A stretch of 64,000 nucleotides of DNA from Fasciolopsis buskii (Eukaryota > Platyhelminthes > Trematoda > Plagiorchiida > Fasciolidae): positions 179,333 to 243,332 of the forward strand of contig LUCM01010123.1 of assembly GCA_008360955.1 (NCBI GenBank), written 5' to 3'. The position numbers were made by a program, and so were the translations under genes. The notes under the pieces were generated by a model. It did not search any database and had not been told where the DNA came from. It worked only from the letters and a program-made list of their open reading frames with translations. This document shows positions 39,501-45,126 of this stretch, piece by piece. Positions within the stretch are counted from its first letter, which is position 1. Each line of letters opens with the position of its first letter.

Positions 39501-40254
39501 GAAGCGAACTGGGTTTTGTGCTGGCTGTAGTTACGTCGATCAAATCCTGAGCCTCTGGCATGCTTTTCAAAGGCCAAAGTTGATTAAATTCGGTGGTATT
39601 CGTGCAGCCTTCTGTTGCTTGGATAGGTCCAAGTTTCGGCAGCACTGTGTCGAACGGTATATCTGAGAAGAATATGCGGATCCCCAGAGAGATGCGCCGT
39701 CAGATCTCATATGGGGTTATTATTCTTGGTCAGCTTTTGGCACTAGTGTTCGTCTCCAATGAAGGACGAATGGGTTGCCTCTTGTCCCCATTTTTCTCCA
39801 GTCTTTTTGACGGTGCATTTCCTATAAAATGCTTTGCGCGGCCTGTTGGACGATAATACTAATTTTCCCCTAGGGTTCGGGGTTTTCGGTCCATCATGTT
39901 GTTGATCGATGCTGCACAGTTCAGCACGTTTCGAATCGCTTGGTGATTGAGACACCCAGGTACCGTTTGTGTTGTGTAGTAGCCCTCTTCTTGAATCCCG
40001 TTATGGCTTTCGTCCTAATGTTGATCTTTACGATGAAAACTGTAACAGTATTAGTGAGTTAACACTATCCGTTATCATTACCTCTCAAAGTTGGTTTGCC
40101 TAAATATTACTCCCGTCACCCACGAAATATTTATTTGGGTGCAATTTCGTTTTTTTTTCTTGTCCACCCTTCTACTACTGTTTTAAAACATCCGAAATCT
40201 TGTATTTTTCCACTAACAGGTAGCAGTCCATCATTCACACAACGAAGAGCCTAA
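1873..40254 (+). CDS. NUP214: NUP214/CAN-like FG nucleoporin, 5'-partial, 14 exons in window
   Basis: This is a cytoplasmic-face nuclear pore subunit. In animals NUP214 pairs with NUP88 and docks mRNA export factors and exportin through FG repeats. My exon chain is 1873-2294, 4639-4955, 12425-12888, 13977-14039, 14591-15169, 17480-17824, 20982-21263, 24879-25322, 26149-26325, 26518-26548, 26810-26916, 30418-30937, 34363-34448 and 40220-40254. All 13 junctions agree in phase, giving about 1,290 codons ending in TAA. Family evidence: the motif LDPESARLL in exon 2 parallels LDPKSEAQL of the human coiled-coil region, and exon 3 keeps the following helix. The order helical region, Ser/Thr/Pro linker, FG repeats, C-terminus is that of NUP214. 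The beta-propeller is missing because the first visible exon begins in phase 1, so earlier exons lie upstream of the window. Exon boundaries are predicted by eye. Additional symmetric exons in long introns could have been missed. Confidence 0.82.
3883..4063 (-). repeat. tRNA-derived SINE-like repeat, minus copy
   Basis: Read on the minus strand this segment contains TTCCAGTTGGAAAGCCCAGG followed by GTTCAAACTT, a B-box-like sequence, and then AAGTGTAAGGC and TTGAGGTTTGTGCGTGAAA. The same landmarks occur in the same order on the plus strand at 4297-4465, so the two are inverted copies of one repeat. Confidence 0.65.
4297..4465 (+). repeat. tRNA-derived SINE-like repeat, plus copy
   Basis: Carries TTCCAGTTGGAAAGCCCGGG plus TTCAAACCTT (B-box-like), then GAGTGTAAGGC and TTGAGGTTTGTGCATGAAA. 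It is the inverted partner of 3883-4063, about 230 bases away. A true tRNA is unlikely because no cloverleaf of normal length forms around the B box. Confidence 0.65.
4639..4955 (+). CDS. NUP214: NUP214-like exon 2: coiled-coil region with LDPES motif
   Basis: The acceptor is CATCCAG|GTT and the donor is AC|GTGAGT. It enters in phase 0 and leaves with two bases of a Thr codon. The 105 whole codons are rich in Lys, Glu, Leu and Ser. At about residue 46 of the exon the motif LDPESARLLGQLKEKSRL resembles the human NUP214 segment around LDPKSEAQLQEI, with similar helices on each side. This is the best single piece of family evidence in the gene. The exon is followed by the longest intron in this part of the gene (7.5 kb). 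Confidence 0.85.
5450..5640 (+). repeat. Dispersed repeat, copy 1
   Basis: Shares GTATCGGTC, CTGC.ACCTTTCAG, CTTGTCCACAT and GAACCA(T/C)G with 11385-11600, in the same order and spacing, at low identity. Family not recognised. Confidence 0.4.
5840..6495 (+). mobile_element. Degenerate, internally deleted LINE copy
   Basis: The left part (about 5840-5960) matches the start of the endonuclease region of the copy at 50060-50200, sharing CTCATTTTCTCAA and TCGTCA. The right part from about 6215 encodes the end of the reverse transcriptase ORF in broken form (KTLQDMTVNREQWRFCC). It runs into the 3' tail with GAGGCTCACCCTGCTATTTAACG near 6460-6485. The 5' and 3' ends are only about 250 bases apart, so most of the element is missing. 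Confidence 0.65.
6810..6960 (-). repeat. tRNA-derived SINE copy
   Basis: On the minus strand it reads GGTGGTCAAGTGGTCAACG (A-box-like), then a damaged B box, GGTCAACTTCCC, then CCGCGGCACTCTTCC and ACGATGTACATTATCG. The same arrangement is seen at 12040-12185 and 42925-43055. Confidence 0.6.
11385..11600 (+). repeat. Dispersed repeat, copy 2
   Basis: Direct, diverged partner of 5450-5640. See that entry for shared blocks. Confidence 0.4.
12040..12185 (-). repeat. tRNA-derived SINE copy
   Basis: On the minus strand it reads GGTCAAGCGGTTAACG, then AAGGTCGCGGGTTCGAATGC. These are good Pol III A-box and B-box-like sequences. It continues into TTAACTTTCCCCTTGGAAG and GGCCCTCTTCCTGAAAATGA. It is about 240 bases upstream of exon 3 of the nucleoporin. 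Confidence 0.65.
12425..12888 (+). CDS. NUP214: NUP214-like exon 3: end of coiled coil and linker, GC donor
   Basis: The acceptor is TATACAG. The exon opens with a single base that completes the Thr codon started in exon 2. The first 50 residues (PISKLLSVLDTTTRLLQ and onward) form a long amphipathic helix that matches in position the NUP214 helix with LFNTLANNREIINQQ. The rest is Ser/Thr/Ala-rich linker with WYSRVQRDRALYRLF. The frame reaches TGA at 12894-12896, so a donor must precede it. The only phase-compatible site I see is AG|GCAAGT, a GC-type donor. The GT at 12893 would leave phase 2 and fits no acceptor found. Confidence 0.75.
12889..13976 (+). other. GC-AG intron after exon 3
   Basis: Starts GCAAGT and ends CTGACAG. 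No other feature recognised. The small open frames are T-rich translations. Confidence 0.55.
13977..14039 (+). CDS. NUP214: NUP214-like exon 4: 63-nt exon
   Basis: This small exon lies between a strong acceptor (TTTGTCTGACAG) and a strong donor (AAGG|GTAAGT). It enters and leaves in phase 1, so it can be included or skipped without changing frame. It encodes about 20 residues, LPLNNPRQVKLDKLVNLSGK, basic and hydrophobic. Joined to exon 3 it makes LLLGELPLNNP, and joined to exon 5 SGKAANANSPP. The function of this stretch is not known to me. It sits where the helical domain gives way to the Ser/Thr/Pro-rich linker. Confidence 0.65.
14591..15169 (+). CDS. NUP214: NUP214-like exon 5: Ser/Thr/Pro/Val-rich linker
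   Basis: The acceptor is TTTCGATAG and the donor is CTG|GTAAGT. Both ends are phase 1. The exon encodes about 192 residues dominated by Ser, Thr, Pro and Val, with isolated Phe-Gly contexts such as SFGQTV and FALGTST and almost no charged runs. Such unstructured linkers separate the coiled coil from the FG-rich tail in NUP214 family proteins. An open frame on the opposite strand (14667-14954) is only the complement of this repetitive composition. Confidence 0.8.
16040..16487. mobile_element. Foldback (long inverted repeat) element
   Basis: The left arm (16040 to about 16243) and right arm (about 16279 to 16487) are reverse complements over about 205 bases with scattered mismatches, with a loop of roughly 35 bases. 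Shared blocks include CGGGAGCACAC at the outer ends and TATCCGAATTG-like AATCCGAATTGATATTT in the middle. Short relatives occur at 20636-20700 and 29172-29245. No transposase is encoded. It could be a MITE or an inverted duplication. Confidence 0.75.
16512..16548. repeat. (TA)n microsatellite
   Basis: About 17 uninterrupted TA units, directly beyond the outer end of the right foldback arm. Confidence 0.95.
16872..17288 (-). other. Unassigned 139-codon open frame in intron
   Basis: A minus-strand frame open for 417 bases. Composition is Ser/Pro/Phe-rich with HYAPVPMDILVRFLL at the end. I do not recognise it and see no splice or start context. It may be a fragment of an old mobile element or chance. 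Confidence 0.2.
17480..17824 (+). CDS. NUP214: NUP214-like exon 6: first FG-containing exon
   Basis: The acceptor is TTTTCATCCACAG and the donor is ACAG|GTTTGC. Both ends are phase 1. It encodes about 114 residues, Ser/Thr/Ala-rich, with NLFGTTG, QFGAAA and LPLFGTA. A run of Ala-Thr codons (about 17685-17770) uses simple-sequence ACGACCGCA-type units, which also produces long open frames on the other strand. FG motifs bind transport receptors within the pore. Confidence 0.78.
19840..20061 (+). CDS. Possible small cysteine-rich ORF nested in intron
   Basis: ATG to TAG, 73 residues. The first 26 residues are basic and helix-prone, without a signal peptide. The rest holds six cysteines at residues 27, 38, 44, 50, 59 and 69, an even number with spacing 11, 6, 6, 9 and 10. 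No family is recognised. A T-rich acceptor (TTTTTTCGCCAG) lies about 45 bases upstream of the ATG, so it could also be an exon of something larger, or chance. It is on the same strand as the nucleoporin and its length with flanks does not suggest an FG exon. Confidence 0.25.
   Translation: MNMKAAAKRNAVNDILKKLNMHGSVSCLPPVAIDNANCSSLATCGLVDGCYRYFGSKFCQDILQALKACMPSN
20636..20700 (+). repeat. Partial relative of the foldback arm
   Basis: TTTCGCGGTTACC then GCTCATCAGGAATGCGTACC parallels TGCGGTTATT and GCTCGTCAGGTATGCGTACC on the arm at 16410-16470 (minus). Confidence 0.5.
20982..21263 (+). CDS. NUP214: NUP214-like exon 7: FG repeats
   Basis: The acceptor is a C/T-rich tract ending GTCAAAG and the donor is CCAC|GTGAGT. 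Both ends are phase 1. It encodes about 93 residues with FG motifs GLFQFGSP, LSLFGTQ, IFGTPAFGSP and VPLFGAP, separated by Thr/Ala runs. Two other frames are also open across this exon because of the Thr/Ala codon repeats; only this frame carries FG motifs and joins its neighbours. Confidence 0.78.
21264..24878 (+). other. Nucleoporin intron after exon 7 (3.6 kb)
   Basis: Contains the AT microsatellite at 24514-24556. The minus frame at 23145-23495 (117 codons including stop) is not recognised. No supported exon. Confidence 0.5.
24514..24556. repeat. (AT)n microsatellite
   Basis: About 21 uninterrupted AT units, in the intron upstream of exon 8. Confidence 0.95.
24879..25322 (+). CDS. NUP214: NUP214-like exon 8: dense GLFG-type repeats
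   Basis: The acceptor is TTCATCCATGTAG and the donor is TTCG|GTGAGT. Both ends are phase 1. It encodes about 147 residues with eight FG motifs, including GGLFGS, FLFGPS, GSLFGT, AGLFGS, GGLFGA, GVFGNS, TGLFGP and GGLFG. The last Gly codon is split by the intron. It lies 320 bp downstream of an AT microsatellite in the preceding intron. Confidence 0.82.
26149..26325 (+). CDS. NUP214: NUP214-like exon 9: FG repeats
   Basis: The acceptor is TTGATTTCAG and the donor is TTCG|GTTAGT. Both ends are phase 1. It encodes about 58 residues: SNALGTGLFGAK, a Thr-rich spacer, GSLFGAL and a terminal SGLFG whose Gly codon is split by the intron. The exon resembles exon 8 in layout and could be a tandem duplication of an FG exon unit. 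Confidence 0.8.
26518..26548 (+). CDS. NUP214: NUP214-like exon 10: 31-nt microexon
   Basis: Exon 9 leaves in phase 1, but exon 11 must be entered in phase 2 to be read in its FG frame. This 31-nt segment fits exactly between them. It lies between CTGTGAAG and AG|GTAAGT and encodes GSNAGTKEIN plus two bases of a Ser codon, making LFGGSNAGTKEINSLFSG across the junctions. The donor is perfect. The acceptor has only a modest pyrimidine tract. Without it exon 11 would be read out of frame, so some exon of length 1 mod 3 is needed here. Confidence 0.6.
26810..26916 (+). CDS. NUP214: NUP214-like exon 11: FG exon
   Basis: The acceptor is TTTTTGTTTAG and the donor is CCAG|GTTGGT. It enters in phase 2 and leaves in phase 1. 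It encodes LFSGSTFGLGSATST, NVFGRP and TMTSAGSP. The motif content and frame agree with the flanking FG exons. It is followed by a 3.5-kb intron. Confidence 0.68.
26917..30417 (+). other. Nucleoporin intron after exon 11 (3.5 kb)
   Basis: Contains a relative of the foldback arm at 29172-29245. No other feature recognised; the open frames look like chance. Confidence 0.5.
29172..29245 (+). repeat. Partial relative of the foldback arm
   Basis: TTTTGCGGTTGTTGCTGCTC then ATCAGGTATACGTACTC and CATACTTGTATATC follow the same order as the arm at 16410-16470 (minus) and the copy at 20636. Confidence 0.5.
30418..30937 (+). CDS. NUP214: NUP214-like exon 12: largest FG-repeat exon
   Basis: The acceptor is CATTTTTCAG, in phase 1, and begins by completing a Gly codon before LFGSS. 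It encodes about 173 residues, the most FG-dense part of the window: LFGSSA, GLFGSPAF, GLFSS, GGLFGSV, GGLFGTA, GLFGSS, GLFSG, GGLFGSS, GGFGS, SFGSAAFGS, TLFGSS and GLFSG. The donor AGCGG|GTAGGT leaves phase 2, which fits the next exon. If this donor were not used, the frame would stop at a TAG at 30939-30941. That stop is a possible alternative short C-terminus. Confidence 0.82.
32230..32320 (-). mobile_element. LINE 3' tail fragment
   Basis: On the minus strand it reads AACCTTGGGGAAAAGG, GTCAGTGAGGCTTGCCTTGC, TGTTTAACGCTGAACGATG and then an ATGATG-type end. This matches the 3' end of the copy at 39354-39428. The (ATG)n-like tail is typical of RTE-type LINEs. Confidence 0.7.
33470..33598 (-). 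repeat. tRNA-derived SINE-like repeat
   Basis: On the minus strand it has GTGGCCAAGTGAGTTACTCG (A-box-like) and TAGTTCGAATCCC (B-box), 30 bases apart as in a tRNA, followed by an unrelated body. The tRNA stems do not close, so I take it as a SINE head. Confidence 0.6.
34363..34448 (+). CDS. NUP214: NUP214-like exon 13: penultimate exon
   Basis: The acceptor is ATTCTTTCCCAG and the donor is TTTTG|GTGAGT. It enters in phase 2 and leaves in phase 1. It encodes LAAKTDSLSFGHLAMGS followed by a Pro/Ala-rich run ending SPFG. Both splice sites are close to consensus. It is separated from the final exon by a 5.8-kb intron that contains a LINE derivative. Confidence 0.75.
34449..40219 (+). other. Last nucleoporin intron (5.8 kb)
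   Basis: A GTGAGT...CAG intron. It carries the LINE derivative at 38500-39428 and a GT-rich stretch near 35230. No additional FG exon found, although symmetric small exons cannot be excluded. Confidence 0.55.
38500..39428 (+). pseudogene. Internally deleted LINE (RTE-like) reverse transcriptase copy
   Basis: A LINE reverse transcriptase fragment with VSIFKKGTRSDCSKHREISL, then GEQQAGFRPGRGCIDQIF, a conserved RT block. Near 38830 the frame jumps to the far C-terminal part (DHQCLRSIARI, then HALFWIPPKEWKKPPGG and TWQRGMRKC). The catalytic palm, including the YxDD box, is deleted. The ORF stays open through the junction. The 3' tail (39162-39428) ends in ATGATGATGATGA. RTE-like placement rests on the RT block and the tail and is provisional. 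Confidence 0.8.
40220..40254 (+). CDS. NUP214: NUP214-like exon 14: terminal coding exon
   Basis: After the acceptor TTTTTCCACTAACAG the phase-1 frame completes a Gly codon, reads SSPSFTQRRA and stops at TAA (40252-40254). The short basic end after an FG context is a reasonable nucleoporin C-terminus. An AATAAA lies 92 bases after the stop, which supports the end of the gene here. The exon is far below normal ORF-length cut-offs and would be easy to miss. Confidence 0.68.
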
Positions 40255-41259
40255 TCGGAGATTGACCAGTCATTATTCTGTCCTTCCCCGTACTCACCTT
40301 TATCACGTTCAGATTTTTACTGTCCACTTGTCAATGTGCTTGTTTAATAAATTGATTTTGAAACTGTCTGCTTCTTTTTTCTTAGTCCAACAATTCATTT
40401 GGTCGTGTACGTGTACGTGCATCTGCATACGATTTCAAATCGATGCCCTGTATTTTGCGAAGCCGATTTTCCATTTTGCTCTCCTTTGTTCAATTTTCTC
40501 GGAATTACGCACCTAGATAGAATTTCATCTGTTCATTGCCACCATGGCTTACAAATAGTTTGACGGATAACGATCGATTGGAACGAACATTCTCTACCCT
40601 GAAGTTGTTGTATTTAAGGCACGGCAGTGCTGGCGAATTTGGTAGTTGATGACATTCCACTGTTGTCCGAATCGTTACCCCGTCTGACTCTAAGTGAATC
40701 TGCATCATTCCCAGTTTCGGCTTCTCGGTTGTCCGTTTTCCCCGTTAGTGCAATAGTCCTTTGAGGTTACGAGTAACGTCGGCTCCACAACATAGCCTCC
40801 TAGGGGAGCATTAACCGAGTTAGGTTACGGTTCATGTGTCTGTGATGGACAAGCCACGGCTTCTGTCTGGTTTACCTGTTGACATCAAAATCAATTTACT
40901 CGTTGGGTTGAATAAGTGGCTAGTTTGTCACCATTGGGTTGCTCATTTCTGAAGTGATTTCCGTTGATAGGTCCCGGCAACCTCTAGGTTATGAATACAT
41001 CTTTTCATTGACTTTGGTTTCAAATGCTGTGCCTACAAAGGTAGCTAAGTCGTACAGCTAAGTGTGAGGTATGTTTCATCCGTTGAAATTGTGTGGTTGC
41101 TCGATACCCACCTAGTTTAGTGTCTTGCGTCCGTTTATCCTTTCCCTTAGTATGCTTTTACCCATCCCCACCAAATTAGTCCATCCATTCATCACTCAGT
41201 ATATCCACTCTCTTACTAATGGCCTTTCCCGTCTGACTGCTTTGGTTTTTCTTCTTCAG
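40255..41259 (+). other. Intergenic region between nucleoporin and NTMT1-like gene
   Basis: Holds the AATAAA of the upstream gene and, near its end, a possible 5' UTR exon with donor GTGTGAG|GTATGT (GT at 41069). No promoter motif identified. An acceptor without an obvious coding partner at 41259 is compatible with spliced-leader trans-splicing, which flatworms use. Confidence 0.45.
40346..40351 (+). promoter_or_regulatory. AATAAA polyadenylation signal of the nucleoporin gene
   Basis: A canonical AATAAA hexamer sits 92 bases downstream of the TAA at 40252-40254, inside T-rich sequence. Its distance from the stop is typical for the end of a short 3' UTR. Confidence 0.6.
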
Positions 41260-42114
41260 GCATCGGTGTCCGTGACTCCTAATCAGAAATTGCAAGGTAA
41301 ATCCGCGGCGGCTCTTCGACCCGGAGCTAAATCGAGTGCGACCTCCACGTCCGCTTCTAGCATGACGAACCCCACTGCGTCAGCAGCTGAGGCGTCGAAG
41401 CCAGCCCCGGGCACCACGACTGCTAGTTCTGCTTCTGAGGAAAAATTAAAATCTACTCTGAATTGTAATTTGGCTACTGAGGCAAAGACCAAGGTAACTC
41501 CAAAAACGAAACCAGGAGCCATTCCGTCAGCCGCCACTAAACTCAAACCAGGGACTAACACATACGCTAGTGGAAAAAATGCATCAAAACCGAAGCCAGG
41601 CACGACTACCAACGCTACTGCTTCACCGAAAGTGAAAACAACTCGACCCAAAACCATGGTAACAACAAAACTCAAATTAGCAAACAACAATCCGTCTGTC
41701 ACGCCACAATCAAAACGGAAGCCCATTTCTATCGACGCTTCTGATCACCAAACAGCGTCAGATTTGTTGTCTCTCTCGCCAAGCAGTCCACCGCCTTTAT
41801 TTTATTCTAAAGCGAAAGACTATTGGATTCAAGTTCCAGCTACCGTGGACGGCATGCTCGGTGGTTACTCATCGCTTAATGTTCCTGACGTAAAAGATTC
41901 ACATGAATTTCTCGATACATACGGTCCAGCGACTACCGCGTATGCCTTAGATTGCGGTGCCGGGATCGGTCGGGTAACAAAGCACGTCCTTTTGCCACGC
42001 TTCAGTTTGGTTGACATGGTAGAGCTGAATCAAGCATTTTTAGATCATGCTGAAGAGTATATTGGATTGCCGGATTTCGCCTCTGTCGGTGAAAGATTCT
42101 GCTCCGGTCTTCAG
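41260..42114 (+). CDS. NTMT1: NTMT1-like N-terminal Xaa-Pro-Lys methyltransferase, exon with basic extension and SAM motif
   Basis: NTMT1 methylates the alpha-amine of proteins starting Xaa-Pro-Lys, using S-adenosylmethionine. The exon follows a strong acceptor (TTTTTCTTCTTCAG) and ends at CAG|GTAGCT in phase 0. Its last third matches the family closely: YSKAKDYW, the GMLGGY loop, the SAM-binding motif ALDCGAGIGRVTK, VDMVELNQAFLDHAEEY and FCSGLQ. The first two thirds are about 185 residues of Ala/Thr/Ser/Lys/Pro-rich low complexity with recurring KPKPGTTT-like units. Human NTMT1 (223 residues) lacks such an extension. The start is uncertain. ATG 41362 lies within the exon and gives 371 residues with exon 2. 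ATG 41152 is also in frame but its first codons translate a pyrimidine-rich tract. The mRNA may be trans-spliced at 41259 or have a 5' UTR exon ending at the good donor near 41068. Confidence 0.88.
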
Positions 42115-44763
42115 GTAGCTTGGATCTCCTAATAAATTGTTTCCGTTATGGTGTTTTCCTTATGATGCTCGCTAAAGATCGTAGTATCAGTCAGCAAAAT
42201 TCAGTGGTTTTTTCAGTTATTCACGATTAGTTTGAACTGATGGCAAAACCTTTTTCTCGCTTGCATGCTTAGAAAGATGTACTGCCCTTAGACTTTTCGC
42301 ATCTTCACGTATGAAACTCTTGTGATGAAAGTTCTAAACCGGTTTCTTCTCTTCATAGTCACACTAACTGCTTCACACAGGCTCGCAAGTGGAAGACTCA
42401 ATCCTGAACTGATCCTGACCTGTGTCACGATTGGTACCTCCGCAAATAAGACCTTACAGCTTGTTACTGTATTTAACTGAACCACTGCCCAGTGACTAGC
42501 TCGTAGAAAATGACCCTGCATCCCCAAACTGATAAAAATGAGTGAGTAATCTGCGTGTGCTTGAGAATAGGTAAGACATCTCCAAGTTACGACAGGTCCG
42601 GGTACAGTCAAATTGACTAATATAGGTCGAGACTTGGCACCTTTTGTCAGCCCCTTGAAACTCAACTTATTCGATCCGCGTTCAAAATACCAGGAGAAAT
42701 GTCCCATTCGAACAATGACCTAACGAGGCACGGACAAATAGGCGGAATCCTCAGGAATGGCATCACAATAGGCAGGGTACGCAAATCAGGATATTACTAG
42801 CATTCGAAGCTGAGGTAATGGAACGAAGCGTCCACCTTGTAACAAAAAAAAATGCATAAGTGCGCTATACCACAAACCAAACAAGGTTTTATCTTTATAT
42901 TTTACTTCCTTTTTTAATGACAACAATGTACATCACCTTTCAGGAAGGGTACCGCGGCCAACAGAGAGCTGCCAAGTGGGAAATTTGACCGGCGGTGGGA
43001 GGATTCTAACTCGCGACCTTCATGGCCTAATCCGCTTGACCACCGCCGATCCGAACCACAAATGCATCATCGAAATTACTTAAGGTTCAGTTTTGAAGGC
43101 GAACATTGTCAGCGGTTGGAAAAATGCATCGTGTATGTGGCTGATTAATTGACGTGGTAAATATATTGCAAAGATAAGGAAGTATGATTGTCCATTGTAT
43201 ATGTAATGCTGTCTTGCGGGGAAAATTCACAACCTGGATCATGACATCGTAACCCCGATTGAACGGAAAAGTTTTTTTGGCTATGCCTATTGAGATCCTC
43301 CCTGATTTTCTGCCTCCCTGAGCTTCACAAGTGCTGCTTATGTAATACGTCGTTTCAATTGTAGGGTAGGCTCAAGTTCCCGTACCACAAATAAAAATGA
43401 TTTTCTCAACTCTGGTCCTCGACGGCAGAAGTCTGCATACTTTCCGTAAACTCAAACCTCTTATCTTCTCTTGGCATCTCGTGTTGGCTTCTCATGATGA
43501 GTCATGTTATGTTCACTCCTATACCGCACGAGAGGAAATGAAAGAAACCCAGCTTCCCATCGAGGTTTCCGTTTACGATCAGCTTCAATTCAGCCGACGG
43601 GCTGAACATATCGTCGTGTTTAGTTGCATTGCATTTGGAATCGCTTCGATCTTTTTTCGCCGCTCACCTTGAATGTGAATGCCCGCGAACGAAAGCACAT
43701 ACACCAAAGGATGCGGTACGCCTGACCCAGATAGCTCTCCTATACCAATGCAAGCCTGAGTAGGAAATAATTGCGCACCTAAAACTTATGGTGCGAGATT
43801 GTACACATCAATCATAGGACTCTTCGAGATCTGATCGGGTGAATTATCGAGCATCGTTTGACTAGGAGGAATGGACGCTAAAATGCGTGCTGAAGTACAT
43901 TTTAGATTGGGAATTTACCAGAGTTGAGAAAACCATTTTCAGTCATGACATGACTACTTTATCTTACCCCAGAAGTAAAATGATATACTCCATGGGCAAC
44001 GCGTCCGAAGCTCGCAGTGGCAAAGTCAGGTTGGATTTGAATAGGTATAATCAAAACAGAACTCACCATTTCGAACAGTCTGTTTTAATTTCGTTAACAT
44101 GCGGTACGGTCGTGTCCTCGGACGTGCCACACGTGGCCTCGACTGGGATCGGTTCTTGCTTGCTTGAGTTGATTAGTTTTCTTGTGAGCATGTTTGAAGC
44201 GGTCTCTATTAGGTTAAAGAGAATCATTGGATCCATTAAGTTAAAGGTTATCTGGTCGAGTCTTATGTTACATAAAATCTTCGCGCCGATTAGTTAAACC
44301 GAATTTGTGAACCAATTGTTTAATCTGTGCTGTTTTTTTCTTATCGAAGCCGTAATATTTTTCAACTTCTTCTTCCGTTTACATTTTTTTAGTTTTTCGT
44401 AAAGTTCACTCCATATTTCTTGTTTTTTTGTATCGTTTTTTCGCAACATTTGTAGAATACGGCTGAAGAATCTGTCAGTAACTTGGTGGTTAGGCGTAAC
44501 GTACTGCACCCTAGGATTCGATTTGAAACTATATTTTGTGTTACTTTTAAGAACCCGTTTACATTTAATCGGCCTAACTATTGATGTTTAAGTAAGAAAT
44601 AGGTCTTGTATCTGCTCCTAGCAAAACGTTGGAAATTTGTCTTCCGTTTCAATCAACCAAATCGGTTGTGGTTTCTGACAATTAGGAGGAACTTCAAAAT
44701 TAACGTCTAATAATGGCTTCTTCTAACCTTTTCACGCTATTTGTTCTTCCATACTTTTCTTAG
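42115..44763 (+). other. Intron of the NTMT1-like gene (2.6 kb)
   Basis: A GTAGCT...TTAG phase-0 intron. It includes a SINE at 42925-43055; otherwise no features recognised. Confidence 0.7.
42925..43055 (-). repeat. tRNA-derived SINE copy, best preserved
   Basis: On the minus strand it reads GGCGGTGGTCAAGCGGATTA (A-box region), AAGGTCGCGAGTTAGAATCC (B-box region), GGTCAAATTTCCCACTTGGC and CCGCGGTACCCTTCCTGAAA, ending GTGATGTACATTGTTGTC. It is the clearest of three copies; the others are at 6810 and 12040. All three lie antisense to their host gene. Confidence 0.7.
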
Positions 44764-45126
44764 GATTTCATCCCTCCTCATGGACGGTATGACCTGGTCT
44801 GGATTCAGTGGGTCCTGGGACACTTAACTGACATTGCTCTCGTTGGTTTTCTCAAGCGTTGCGTACAGGCTCTCTCTCTCGGTGGCCGAATTGTGGTTAA
44901 GGAGAATGTTACTTCCGGGGAGTCCGACGAAGCCGCATTCGACGATATAGACAGCAGTTTTACGCGGTCACGTATTGCTCTCTTGAACGCATTTCGAGAC
45001 GCCGGGCTCCAGTTGGTCGGTGAGCAACTGCAAACCAACTTTCCCTCATCCATCTATCCTGTTCGTATGTTCGCCCTGACACCGGTTGACACGCCTCCAA
45101 CACCTATATCAAATGAGTGCAAGTGA
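44764..45126 (+). CDS. NTMT1: NTMT1-like methyltransferase, C-terminal catalytic exon
   Basis: The acceptor is CATACTTTTCTTAG; it enters in phase 0 and runs 120 codons to TGA. GLQ|DF across the junction continues the family alignment. Conserved elements are DLVWIQWVLGHLTD, GGRIVVKENV (KDN in human, so Asp is Glu here but the Asn that contacts the substrate is kept) and FDDIDSSFTRS with both substrate-binding Asp residues, then FRDAGL and the closing YPVRMFAL. A 15-residue tail rich in Pro and Thr follows, beyond the human end. The fold looks complete and active. No AATAAA or ATTAAA is seen in the next 270 bases. Confidence 0.9.
   Translation, partial: DFIPPHGRYDLVWIQWVLGHLTDIALVGFLKRCVQALSLGGRIVVKENVTSGESDEAAFDDIDSSFTRSRIALLNAFRDAGLQLVGEQLQTNFPSSIYPVRMFALTPVDTPPTPISNECK

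Noticed and set aside
41152..41259. Coding use of ATG 41152 with a hydrophobic N-terminus
   Set aside because: The codons translate a pyrimidine-rich tract ending in a strong acceptor, so it looks like intron or outron.
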